This document shows, in pieces, positions 30,392-39,657 of a stretch of 64,000 bases of DNA. The stretch is from Gp6-AA40 sp963741135 (GTDB lineage Bacteria > Acidobacteriota > Vicinamibacteria > Vicinamibacterales > UBA2999). The stretch's first letter is position 1. Each line of letters begins with the position of its first letter. The stretch is from assembly GCA_963741135.1 (NCBI GenBank), contig CAVUHC010000008.1:1674001-1738000 (forward strand), read 5' to 3'. The position numbers and the translations under genes are program-made. The notes under the pieces are model-generated. The model was given only the letters and a program-made list of their open reading frames with translations, did no database searches and was not told the origin of the DNA.

Positions 30392-31330
30392 ATGAACACG
30401 ATCGAAACACGTCGATACGAAATGCTCGTGAAGGTTCGTGACTTTGGGAGAGCACACGGGGACCTCTTTCCGACATCGAGTCCGGGAGGGAAAGCGTTCG
30501 CGGCCGTCGAGGCCGCGGTGACCGAGTTGGGCCGGCATGCGGTGATGAAGATGTCATCGCAGGGGGCGGCGCGGGATGGCGGAGAGAGACGAGAGGCGGC
30601 ACGGACGGCGGTTCGCGAGCAGATAGACGCGATCAGCCGGACGGCCGGTCTGATGGCCGAGGACAAACCGGATCTGGCCGAGCGGTTCCGGATGCCCAAG
30701 GCACGCAACGACCAGGCGTTGCTCACTGCAGGGCGCCTGTTCGTGCGCGAGAGCGAGGCGGTCGAGGCCGAGTTTCTCGCGCACGGGATGCCGTCCACGT
30801 TCCGGGCGGATCTGAACACCGCGGTCCAACGGTTCGAACACGCGCTGCACGATCGCGACGCGGGGAGAGCCGGACAGACGGCGGCACAAGCGGGCATCAG
30901 TGCCGCGCTTGAATCGGGCACCGCCGCCGTGGAAAGCCTGGACGTCATCATCGCCAACCGCCTCCGCGGCGACGCGGTGACGATGGCCGTGTGGGAGCGG
31001 GAGCGGCGGGTGAAGTATCCGAAGAGCGCAGCGAACGTCGCGGCGTCGACTCCGGCCACCCGTGGCTACCTCACGCGTCGAGGAAGGGGTTACATCATGA
31101 CCACACACCACGACGTCGATGTCGTTGCGGAGCCTGATAGCACCGGCTGGAAGGTAAAGCAAGGCCGCCGGACGCTCTCACATCACCGCTCCCAAATGGG
31201 TGCGGTGAAGGCCACCACGCGCGAGGCGAAGCGCGATCGCGTCGACCTCGTCACGCACCGCCGCGACGGGAGGATTCGTTCGAAGGATAGCTACGGGAAC
31301 GAAGGATCGACGCGGGATACCGAACACTGA
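30392..31330 (+). CDS. Helical hypothetical protein fused in frame to a DUF2188-like domain
   Basis: A strong AAGGAGG (30378-30384) precedes ATG 30392. Residues 1-~225 are helical and charged (MNTIETRRYEMLVKVRDFG start, with ALLTAGRLFVRESE and TMAVWERERRVKYP). No named family comes to mind, though similar proteins seem common in this kind of genome. From Met236 (ATG 31097) the product is DUF2188-like: WKVKQGRRTLSHHRSQMGA and VTHRRDGRIRSKDSYGN. That Met has its own purine-rich leader (aggaaggggt), so these may be two genes joined by loss of a stop, or a real fusion. Cytoplasmic; function unknown. Confidence 0.7.
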   Translation: MNTIETRRYEMLVKVRDFGRAHGDLFPTSSPGGKAFAAVEAAVTELGRHAVMKMSSQGAARDGGERREAARTAVREQIDAISRTAGLMAEDKPDLAERFRMPKARNDQALLTAGRLFVRESEAVEAEFLAHGMPSTFRADLNTAVQRFEHALHDRDAGRAGQTAAQAGISAALESGTAAVESLDVIIANRLRGDAVTMAVWERERRVKYPKSAANVAASTPATRGYLTRRGRGYIMTTHHDVDVVAEPDSTGWKVKQGRRTLSHHRSQMGAVKATTREAKRDRVDLVTHRRDGRIRSKDSYGNEGSTRDTEH

Positions 31331-31792
31331 TGATTGCGACGAGGAGGCCAGACCGCGGGTGTGGGTCTGGCCTCCACTGGCGTAGGAGTCATTTTTCGCA
31401 GTGCCAATCCCTCCTTCGATCGGCCGGTAGTAGGAAATTCGTCGTGGACCTGCCGATGAACCAGCCCGGCCCTGGAAGCTGCGCCGCGCCTAGAGCTCCG
31501 TCACGATAGTCGGACGTGGTCGATCCGGGAACAAATATAGTTGGCCAAGTGGCCAGTTCAATTGGGCTGGTCTGGGCCTTTGCCAAGGAGTCTGGCGCGT
31601 TCGCGCAATGCCAGCATACGGTCGTCGAACTCCCGCTGTTGAGCCTCCGACCTGTGGGACAGAACGGGATTCCACAACCGCCGCCGGCAAAGTGAAAGCG
31701 GCTTCGTCCGTTTGCCGTCCTTTTGGCGGGTGCAAGGTATACGCGCGCGAGATCTCGCCACGCCGTCGCCGCGGGTGTATAACCACGCCACC
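31331..31792. other. Intergenic stretch with a short duplicated fragment
   Basis: No convincing gene. About 60 bases at 31412-31474 (around gccggtagtaggaaattcgt) are similar to 33887-33950, where they adjoin a sigma-54 regulator fragment. The rest shows nothing recognisable apart from the leader of the membrane protein that follows. Confidence 0.4.
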
Positions 31793-33499
31793 ATGTCTGA
31801 ACTCGTAACCGAATCCAGCGCACGCAAGGTCGTCACGACCGTGAACGAAAAGCTCGGTGGGGCACAGCTGTTCCTCGTCGCGATGTTCGGCATCGTCTTC
31901 TATGGCGGCATCGCGCTCGGGTTGATGGCGTGGTTCGGCAACACGTGGGCGCAAGAGCGGTTTGCGGAGATCGGCTCGCTCGCGCGCAATCACCCGTACG
32001 AGAGCCTCGGCGGGCTCGTGCTCATCGTGGCGTTCGCCATCGTGTCGGCGAAGCTACACGCCCTCATTCGCGCCCTGCCCGACGACCTGCGCCGGACGGT
32101 GATCGGATTCGTGGCCGTCGGCGTCATTCTCCTGCTGGCACTGGGGGTGGTCTTCCTTCACGTCGCGTATCGCCGTTTCGCAGAGCAGATCGCGTTCTTC
32201 TTCGTCGCGGCGCTCCTGCCGGGCGCGCTCTACTACCTCGTGCTGCGGACGCGAAGGCCCAGCATACTGAACGAGTTCACGATGAACCTGTGGCGCCTCG
32301 GATTCCTCGTGTCCCGGCAGACGTATCTGCGGCAGGGCGACCACGTCATGCAATACGTCGAGTCGTTCGAGGACCAGGTCGGACGAGTAGACGGCTACTT
32401 CCAGAAATTCGAGGCGACGTATGGCGCGCTTCGGTTCGAAGGCGACGTGTCGACTCGGACCAGCTTCGTCGAGGCGATCATACGGGATCCCGAGACGAAG
32501 CGCGGGCGCGTGGCGCTGAGCCAGCCGACGGTCAAGCTTGCCGATATTCTCACCGCGAACATCTTCGTGCCCCTTGGGTTCGCGACGTTTCTCGCGGCGC
32601 TGGGCTGGCTGCTGGTGCTCGAGCCGGACTGGTCGGCCGCGGCGGCGGCGGCCGGCGGCGCGGCCCAAGCGGTGGCCGGCGAACGCGGGCTCGAGCCCAT
32701 CAAGACGTCGCTGAACTTCGCGTTTCTCGGCGCCTACTTCTTTGGCGTGCAGTCGTTGTTCCGGCGCTTCGTGCGCCGCGATCTCGGGCCCAACGCATTC
32801 TTGGCGTTCTCCAACCGCATCATCCTCTCAGTGATCGGCATCTGGGTCATCGCCACGACGACCGACGCGCTCTCCGGCCAGTACGGCTACATGCTCGCCT
32901 TCATCGTCGGCGTCTTTCCTCGCACCGTCTGGCAGGTGATGTCGGCCGCCGGGACGAGCGCCGCCAAGTGGATCATCCCGAGTGTCGAAGCCAAGCAGCC
33001 GCTCGACGATCTGGACGGACTCACCATCTGGCACCAGTCGCGGCTCGAGGAAGAGGACATCGAGAACGTCCCCAACATGGCCACCGCCGACATCGTCGAT
33101 CTGGTGCTGCACACGCAGATCCCGGCGGAGCGGCTCGTGGACTGGATCGATCAGGCGATCCTCTACAAGGCGCTCGGTCCCGAGGCGGAGCAGGACTTCG
33201 GCAAGACCCGCCGCGGCAAGCTCCGCAACCACGGCATTCGCACGGCGACACAACTCGTCCGCGTCTACGTGAACGCAAACGATAACGAGCAGTTGCTCCT
33301 CGATCGGACGCTCGATGTCGTGCATCGTGATCACGACGCCGAGGACGCGCAGAATCCGGGTGTCTTGTGGATGATTGTCGAAGCGATTCAGACCGAGGCG
33401 AACTGGGATCCCGTCGCCGCGTGGCGCAACGTGGAGCGGCCGCACGTGGACTTGCATGGCGCTGTCCCTGCGCCGCTCAGCCATCTTGCGGGGGTGTGA
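31793..33499 (+). CDS. Multi-pass inner-membrane protein, hypothetical
   Basis: From ATG 31793 (MSELVTESSARKVV) the 568-residue product has four spans in the first 150 residues (for example LFLVAMFGIVFYGGIALGLM and TVIGFVAVGVILLLALGVVF). A ~100-residue cytoplasmic insert follows (QYVESFEDQVGRVDGYFQKF), then about four more spans between 255 and 385. A soluble C-terminal ~185 residues follows (DDLDGLTIWHQSRLEEEDIE, TQIPAERLVDWIDQAILYKA). No transporter or enzyme signature is recognised. The C-terminal helices look like a helix-hairpin-helix type interaction domain. The start is chosen because hydrophobic segments begin soon after it. It stands alone between degraded regions. Confidence 0.75.
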   Translation: MSELVTESSARKVVTTVNEKLGGAQLFLVAMFGIVFYGGIALGLMAWFGNTWAQERFAEIGSLARNHPYESLGGLVLIVAFAIVSAKLHALIRALPDDLRRTVIGFVAVGVILLLALGVVFLHVAYRRFAEQIAFFFVAALLPGALYYLVLRTRRPSILNEFTMNLWRLGFLVSRQTYLRQGDHVMQYVESFEDQVGRVDGYFQKFEATYGALRFEGDVSTRTSFVEAIIRDPETKRGRVALSQPTVKLADILTANIFVPLGFATFLAALGWLLVLEPDWSAAAAAAGGAAQAVAGERGLEPIKTSLNFAFLGAYFFGVQSLFRRFVRRDLGPNAFLAFSNRIILSVIGIWVIATTTDALSGQYGYMLAFIVGVFPRTVWQVMSAAGTSAAKWIIPSVEAKQPLDDLDGLTIWHQSRLEEEDIENVPNMATADIVDLVLHTQIPAERLVDWIDQAILYKALGPEAEQDFGKTRRGKLRNHGIRTATQLVRVYVNANDNEQLLLDRTLDVVHRDHDAEDAQNPGVLWMIVEAIQTEANWDPVAAWRNVERPHVDLHGAVPAPLSHLAGV

Positions 33500-33699
33500 G
33501 TTTCAGCTCGCGGCGCGTCGCTGGACGAAGAGCAACGAGGTCGTCGTCGCGCACTTCACGCACAGCAGTTCTCGGCACGGTTAGCCACCACGAACGGCCA
33601 GTTCCAACGTTCGCTGTCGCCCTAGGCGTAATCCAGGCGTACCGCAGACCCGGTCACGGCCTCGACCGCCGCTGAGCCGGTCGACAGTGAAGAGCCCAC

Positions 33700-33895
33700 G
33701 TCGAGAAACAGCGTGCCCGCCGACCGCGCACGCCGGTTGCTGTCCGTTCCTCGATGCCGAACAGCTCGGCCTCGAGCAGCGTTTCGACGAGCGCGGCGCG
33801 ATTCACCGCGACAAACGGTCCGGTGCGACGACGACTCACTTCGTGGAGTTTGACGTGCGACCAGCTCCTTGCCAGTGCCGCTCTCGCCTTCAATC
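33700..33895 (-). pseudogene. Fragment duplicated from the sigma-54 regulator gene at 37085-38471
   Basis: The minus strand reads HEVSRRRTGPFVAVNRAALV and TLLEAELFGIEERTATGVRG, nearly the same as the AAA+ core of the regulator near 37781-38000. About 25 bases are missing between gagaaacagcgtgcc and the rest. There is no Walker A, B motif or DNA-binding part. The surrounding 33500-34224 shows no other gene. Confidence 0.7.
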
Positions 33896-34224
33896 AGCCG
33901 GTAGTAGGGAATTCGTGATGGACTTGCCCGCCAATCATCTCGGGCCTGGTCTAAAGCGGAGGAAAACTGGTTGACCGGCCTGCCGTAAAGGGAACACGAC
34001 CCGAAGGCTGCAGTCCGACGATCACGTCCCCCAATGTGACATCGAAGCCGTCCTGCCTGCGACCCTTGTCGTCACTGGATCGCAGATGTGACCGCGCATT
34101 CGCGTTGAAGCGGTTCGACCCCGAGCGTATGCTCTACGGAGACTGCAGGCGCGTGGCTGGGGGCTGGAGTCCGGCGCGCGAGTTCGCGCTCACGACGGCG
34201 CTACGTTAGCTGAGGGTGCTGCGC

Positions 34225-34942
34225 ATGAGACGTGTCTTCTGCGTTTCGATCGTTCTCTGCCTGACAGCGTGTGGGGGATCACAGTCGTTGATCACCGGTC
34301 CCAGCGCGAGCTCACAGCCGCTCACCGGTCCGTTCACGAGTCCCACGTCGGCGACCGGTGGGCCCACATTCACTGTGTTCGGCGTGGTGCGGAATGGCGA
34401 CGCTCCGGTTGCCGGAGCCACAATCGCCGTGTTGGAGCAGAGCGACTCTCCGAAAGTGGTCACTGATGCGGACGGCCGATACAGCATCCGCGCGTCAACC
34501 TCACAACCGTGGGGCATGTCCCCGCCTGGTGACGGCGTCCAAACCCGGTTACTTCGCCGAGATTAGGTTCACAGACGCGAATTACATGCCTATTGCTAAA
34601 GATACCCAACTGGACTTCGTACTCCAGCCTCTGACGTTGATCTCGCTGGGCGAGGTCGTGCGCACTCGCGTGGGCGGAGCCACTTGCGCCCATTGGGGAT
34701 ACGGGACCGGCTCGTGCGCGCGGTTCGCGGTCACTGTACCGACACCGGGCACTCTCGAGGTGACGGTGTCCGCGGCGATCAGGGATTTCGACATCGACGT
34801 CGTAGCCCCGGACGGGACATTTGCCGGCTATTACCCGTATCCGTCGCAGGTGAGGATTCAGGTGAGTGCTGGATCCACTTATCAGATCCGGTTGGCGGGC
34901 GCCGCGCCACGCGAGGTTGAACTGACGACCGCAATGCGTTGA
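34225..34942 (+). CDS. Lipoprotein with carboxypeptidase-regulatory-like (Ig-like) domain, frame broken once
   Basis: ATG 34225 (MRRVFCVSIVLCLTACGG) opens a lipoprotein signal with lipobox LTAC. After a Ser/Thr/Pro linker comes a beta-sandwich unit of the carboxypeptidase-regulatory type: FTVFGVVRNGDAPVAGATIA and VVTDADGRYSIRA. A one-base shift near 34530 then continues as LVTASKPGYFAEIRFTDANY and LDFVLQPLTLISLGE. A second domain resembles a pre-peptidase C-terminal fold (LEVTVSAAIRDFDIDVVAPD, GSTYQIRLAGAAPREVEL). Predicted to be anchored in the envelope. No catalytic residues. Confidence 0.65.
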
Positions 34943-34979
34943 CGCCGAACTGGCGGGCCATCGGGGGAACATTCCCCCG

Positions 34980-35728
34980 TCGGAACTTGAGAGCGGCCAC
35001 GAAAACCTTTTGATCTGGCCGGCCGCGGATCGCCGAACCATATCTGCCTGATCACCGCCCGGAATCGGGTCGACGTGGCCGGTCGCGGGATCGAAAACCG
35101 CCGCCGGCCAGAACCATGAATCCCTGAGGGCCAATCGCAAACCGAGCCGGCCATCGGGGCCAATTGTGTTGGAACCCCAGGCGATCGGCGCGAGCCGTGG
35201 CTCTGCCGGGAGCCGTACGGGCTCTTCGCGACCGTCGACAATCGAACGGTGAACAAGCCGTACGCCGCTCGTTTCGTTGAGGAGAATGACGAGATACTTT
35301 CCGGTGGGATCAACGGCCACACCGTCGCCCGCACGAATGGTGGTCGAGGCTTCATTTTTGGTTAACGACAGAGCGAACACCGTTCTGGAACTGACGAAAA
35401 ACAGCGTGTCGCCCGCAGGCGTCGTCGCGAGTGCCTGGATCGAAAGCCCGTCGATCCCATCGAGCCGCCGCACAATGCGGCCATCAACAATCGTTGCGAG
35501 AGCCACCCGTTTTCGGGCGCCCGTGCCCTCAATGAACGCCACCTTGTCCTCGCCGACCAGCGCGAGCGGCCGACTTGTCTCTTCATCGCTCGCAACAAAC
35601 GGGACGGGATCCTTGGCGGGCGCGATCACCACCAGCTGATCGCGGCCGAGAATGCTCCTGGTCAGGATCACGCGGCCATCACGCAGCGGAAGTACCGCGA
35701 CAAGCGGCGAGCCTTTTTGAGCCGCCAT
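34980..35728 (-). pseudogene. Beta-propeller fragment (TolB/WD40-like tail), truncated at both ends
   Basis: The minus strand encodes repeating blades such as VAVLPLRDGRVILTRSILG, LALVGEDKVAFIEGTGARK, IQALATTPAGDTLFFVSS and GVAVDPTGKYLVILLN. Such propellers often form the C-terminal half of large sensor or kinase proteins. There is no domain before it: the frame starts in a duplicated intergenic block at 35709-35728. Past about 35000 the frame becomes arbitrary and runs antisense into the lipoprotein gene. It is probably the remains of a larger gene. Confidence 0.55.
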
Positions 35729-35765
35729 GGCGCCGGCGGATATTTCACACTACCATGCCGGCGCA

Positions 35766-36458
35766 CTACGAGACCGCGCGAAGGCGTGTCGTGGCGTCGG
35801 CCTGCAACCGCTCGAGCACGTCGGCGAGCAGCGCCGCCGTCACCGGGCCGGCCGGCGACAGCTCGTGCGCTTTCCACATCGTGCCGCGGCGGTTGACGAG
35901 GAACAGGTACGCGTCACACACGCCCGCGAGATCGTGCAGGTCGTGAGACGCGAGCACGACCGCAGCGCCGCGATCGCGCTTGACTTCGATCGTCCGGGAC
36001 AGCCATCGCGAGGCGTCCGCATCGAGTGCCTCCCACGGTTCGTCGAGCACGACCAAATCAAGGTGTGGACGCGCGAGCACCGTCCGCAGGCCGAGCAACT
36101 GCCTCGTGCCTCGAGAGAGCTGGCGAATCCTCCGGCGTTCGGGCGTGATGGCGTCGCCGGTGGCAAGACTTCCCCACTCGCAGGCGCGCACCGACCCAGG
36201 CAACGTGAAGTCGCCGGCAAAATACGCAGCGTTGATCCGCGCGAGGGCGCGTCGAGGCGTCAGGTCCCTCACGAGCAGCTCACCACGAGACGGGCTCAAC
36301 AGTCCCGCAATCATGCGCAGCAGCGTGGTCTTTCCCGCGCCATTCGGACCGAGAACACCCAGGGATTCATTCGCCGACAGGTCAAAAGACAGCTCCTGAA
36401 AGACGTCTCGGCGGCCGTATCGCGCGCTCACGTCGCGAGCCGAGAGGAAACCCGCCAT
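35766..36458 (-). CDS. ABC transporter ATP-binding protein
   Basis: The 230-residue product has Walker A LGPNGAGKTTLLRMIAGL, a degenerate signature LSRGTRQ (usually LSGGQ), Walker B LDLVVLDEPWEALD and the switch His in ASHDLHDL. This is the layout of a CcmA/exporter-type ATPase. Its ATG at 36458 overlaps the permease stop (TGATG), so the two are translated together. The Q-loop region is present but the loss of the second Gly in the signature is unusual and may lower activity. Its 3' end and flank are copied at 18926-19169. The substrate cannot be read from sequence. Confidence 0.85.
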   Translation of the reverse strand: MAGFLSARDVSARYGRRDVFQELSFDLSANESLGVLGPNGAGKTTLLRMIAGLLSPSRGELLVRDLTPRRALARINAAYFAGDFTLPGSVRACEWGSLATGDAITPERRRIRQLSRGTRQLLGLRTVLARPHLDLVVLDEPWEALDADASRWLSRTIEVKRDRGAAVVLASHDLHDLAGVCDAYLFLVNRRGTMWKAHELSPAGPVTAALLADVLERLQADATTRLRAVS

Positions 36459-37088
36459 CACTGCGCCGACTCCAGAGGCACGGCGCCACGCATGATGCGC
36501 GCAAACGCCAGGCCCGCTGGAATCATCGCGATCACAAATACGGCTGGCAGCGTCACCGCCAGAGGCCGGGGGGCCTCAGTTCCGAGGAGCTGCACTGGAG
36601 AGGCGAACCGCGCAAGCGGAGGGATTGTCATGATCAGCAGCCATCCGACCGCCGCCGGGGCACGCGAGATGGACGTCGCCATCGCCCACGCGACCGTTGA
36701 CATCAGAAAGAATGCGATGCACGTGCCTCCGGCTGCGAAGGTCATCCGCGCCCCGTGGCTGGCAGCCAGTTCCAGCATCCCGACACAGATCCAGCTGGTG
36801 ATCCCAGGCATGACCGAAGCGAGACAGTGCGCCATGGCGATCTGCCAGCGCGGTGTTCCGGACGTCAGGAGCAGGTCGTAATAGCCCGCGCCGTGCCGGA
36901 ATCTGGAATCCAGACGACGCGGCGAACAATTGGAGCAGAAGCACGGGCGTCAACGCCTCAATCCCTGCCGTCGGATCGCGTGTCAGCGTCACCGCGGACG
37001 CCGCGATGGTGATGAGGAAGCCGGCGAGGAACAACGGGGGAACCACCGCCACGACTTGAAAATAGCGAAGAGCGTAGATGACGTTCAT
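36458..37088 (-). CDS. ABC transporter membrane protein, frame broken once
   Basis: From ATG 37088 (MNVIYALRYFQVVAVVPPLF) the product has a span at LFLAGFLITIAASAVTL and TPVLLLQLFAA. After a one-base shift near 36895 it continues as HGAGYYDLLLTSGTPRWQIA and further spans (MTFAAGGTCIAFFLM, VGWLLIMTIPPLA, LPAVFVIAMIPAGLAFA). About 210 residues and six spans, an ABC-2-like permease. ATG overlaps the stop of the sigma-54 regulator (ATGA) and its own stop overlaps the ATPase start. So the three genes form one coupled operon. Confidence 0.75.
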
Positions 37089-38471
37089 CGGCTGTTCCGG
37101 GCTTCATGCACCGTTGCAGGAGTGCTGGCCGATCGCACCCACTCCGGAAGCTGCGTACCCGCGTATCCGTCCTGCCGTGCGTAGCGCAGATATGCCTGCA
37201 GCGTGTGATAACTGATATCGAGATGCCGGCACGCGCGTCGCTTGTTCCGGCCACAACGCTCGATAGACCAGCCTCGCATAGCGGCTGCCCCACGCGCGAA
37301 GCGATTCTCCGGCGGCGACGGACGGCCCGAGAATCTCCACGTAGTCTCCTCGTAATTGGGGTGGCAGGTCGTCGAGCTCGATCTGATTCGACTCGGTCAA
37401 AGCGACTGCCAGCTCGATGAAACGTTCGAGCTCGCGCACGTTGCCCGGCCAGGCATACAACCGCAAGGCGTCGACGGCGGCGTCCGACAGCGACAGGTCA
37501 CGCGTGTTTTGGTGACGGGCGAGAAAGTAAATGGCGAGCTCTGATATGTCTTCCCGTCGTGCGCGCAGCGGCGGGACGTGAATCTCCACACCCCCAAGCC
37601 GGTAATACAGGTCGGTACGAAACAGGCCCCTCGACACCATGTCCGAGAGCGGCCGATTGGTGGCTGCCACAATGCGCGTGTTGACACGGCGGGCGCCGGT
37701 GCTGCCGACGCGTTCGATCGCCAGATCCTGGATGGCGCGCAGGAGCTTGGCCTGAGCCGAAAGCGACAGGTCCGAAATCTCGTCGAGAAACAGCGTGCCG
37801 CCGTCGGCGTGCTCGAACTTCCCCCGCCGACCGCGCACGCCGGTTGCCGTCCGCTCCTCGATGCCGAACAGCTCCGCCTCGAGCAGCGTTTCGACGAGCG
37901 CGGCGCAGTTCACCGCGACAAACGGCCCGGTGCGACGACGACTCACTTCGTGGAGTTGACGTGCGACCAGCTCCTTCCCGGTGCCGCTCTCGCCTTCTAT
38001 GAGGACCGTGAAATCAGTTCGTGCAACGCGCTCGACACGGCCCCGCAGCATCTGCATCACACCGCTCGAGCCAATGAGTGGCGCCGCCCCGTCAACGCTT
38101 CGAACCATCGTCGTCATTCGCGAGCGCGATGCCTCGAGCACAAGCCCCGCGAGCTGCGCGGCCTGGGCGAGAAGATCGAGCTGAGCCTCTGCCGGTGGAC
38201 GCCCCGCGTCGAACGATGCCTCGAGAATCGCCTGTGCGCGCGGGTCGGAGCTTGGCACGCCAAGCACGAGGGATTCGACCGTGCGTGTCGGCGTGACGAG
38301 GCGCGCATGGTAGCGCGCAGCAATCTCGCGGAGCCGCACGGATCGGAGCCCGACGAGGCGCTGGACTTCCTGCTCGAAGACTGCTCGTAGATCGCGATCA
38401 ACAGGATCGCTCACGAGCGCGTCACCCAACGCGCGCAATACAGGCCCGATCGACTCGTCGCTTCGCATCAT
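37085..38471 (-). CDS. NtrC-type AAA+ regulator lacking the GAFTGA loop, frame broken near the C-terminus
   Basis: ATG 38471 follows GGAGG by six bases (MMRSDESIGPVLRALG). Residues 1-120 look like a small GAF-type sensory domain (VFEQEVQRLVGLRSVRLREI). The AAA+ core has Walker A GESGTGKE (160-167), LFGIEERTATGVRGRRGKFE where GAFTGA should be, Walker B GGTLFLDEISDLSL and WPGNVRELERFIEL. After a one-base shift near 37265 the end is a FIS-type helix-turn-helix (ERCGRNKRRACRHLDISYHT). Without GAFTGA it may not activate sigma-54 and could act on another polymerase form. It is translationally coupled to the ABC permease and ATPase, so it likely controls that transporter. Confidence 0.82.
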
Positions 38472-39657
38472 TCCCGTCCTCCAAACTCGGCACTACCAAT
38501 CGCGATGCCACGAAGGAGGACTGTGAAATCAGCTATGCGGATAAGCCTTTGTTGAATCAGGTGTCCGTGCCGGCGAGTGGTTCGGGGTATGGCCTCCCCC
38601 TTGAAATCGGCCACAAAACGGCAAGGCTGGGAATCCCCTACCCTGACGCATCTCGTCGCGCGCCGAGACCGTCGAAGGTTTATAACGCGGCGGCAAGCTC
38701 CGGCGTCTGATGGCAATTCAAACTGACGGCGGGTGTGTTCGGCACGATCGGCAGGCGATGAGACGGTACCTCACTCTCAAACCGACCAGACCGTCGCAGC
38801 CCGAATACTTCAGTTCGCGGCCGGCCGTGTCGGACAAACTCGCTGGCCGTGTCGGACAAACTCTATGTGCCGAAGTGAACATCTCAGCCATTGAGTATTG
38901 AGTACATTAGGTGCCCGTGCCATCTCAGCCTCTCCGGCGGTTGCTCTGGCGGCTGCGTTCCCCGTTCTCTGGGCAGACGTGCGAGTGTTACCTCGTGATC
39001 GGTGTGGGGAACGTCTCTGAGCTGCACTTTTTCCAAATCCCAGCGGGCCCAACGGTCGTATCGCCCTCTCGATATGTCCACACCGTGGCCGCGGTGACGT
39101 CCGCCGGAGTGCTCGCGACGGCGCTTCGTGGGGACGGATTCACGGCAGACACGTCGAGCGTTTCTTCGCCGCCTTCCGTTTCGTCTGCTCCGGCGCCTTC
39201 ACACGCTATAGCACTTACCTAATCGCGCGGTCGCATAGCCGAGGTCCTCTGTCGGGTTGATGACAGACGGAAGTCGCGCGTCTTCGCAAGACTCCCCACA
39301 CGCCTCACACTCCCATACGACCACCACGTTCGCACGGGGTCCCAGGCGGGGGCGGGGGCGCAGAAATCGCAGCACCCGGGGGCGGGTCGATCGCGCCAGC
39401 CGGCTTACTCATAAGGCGTGCGAGTTCGCTCTTCTGTCTGTATCTCGTTGACCTGGTACGAAGTTGCTCACATCGCCATAGGCGCGGTTATGCGACGCTG
39501 CGAGGCGAAGATCTCCACTTGCGAGGATTCCGGGGGTCGCTGTTTACGTTTCGCTCCAGATGCCCAGGGCCCTCCTCGCTCATTCTTCACGCAGATGCAA
39601 AGTCTGTTGTTGACACCCCGCCCTCTGACGGCGAGGATGAGCCCCTCCGAAGGAAAT
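38472..39657. other. 1.2-kb stretch without a convincing gene
   Basis: Only short, poorly supported frames occur here. It holds a 19-base direct repeat (38823-38863), and ggtgtccgtgcc and ggtgcccgtgcc motifs near 38560 and 38910 that could be mobile-element ends, but no transposase frame. G-rich runs (gggggcgggggcg) lie near 39345-39385. It may carry the promoter of the regulator operon on the left and of the Cys-rich membrane protein gene on the right. Confidence 0.45.
38823..38863 (+). repeat. Direct repeat of 19 bases, two copies
   Basis: The sequence ggccgtgtcggacaaactc is repeated exactly at 38823-38841 and 38845-38863, three bases apart. It could be a regulator site or the scar of a mobile element; nothing decides between them. 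Confidence 0.6.

Noticed and set aside
38560..38925. Possible insertion-sequence ends (ggtgtccgtgcc and ggtgcccgtgcc)
   Set aside because: No transposase frame, no clear inverted orientation and no target duplication.
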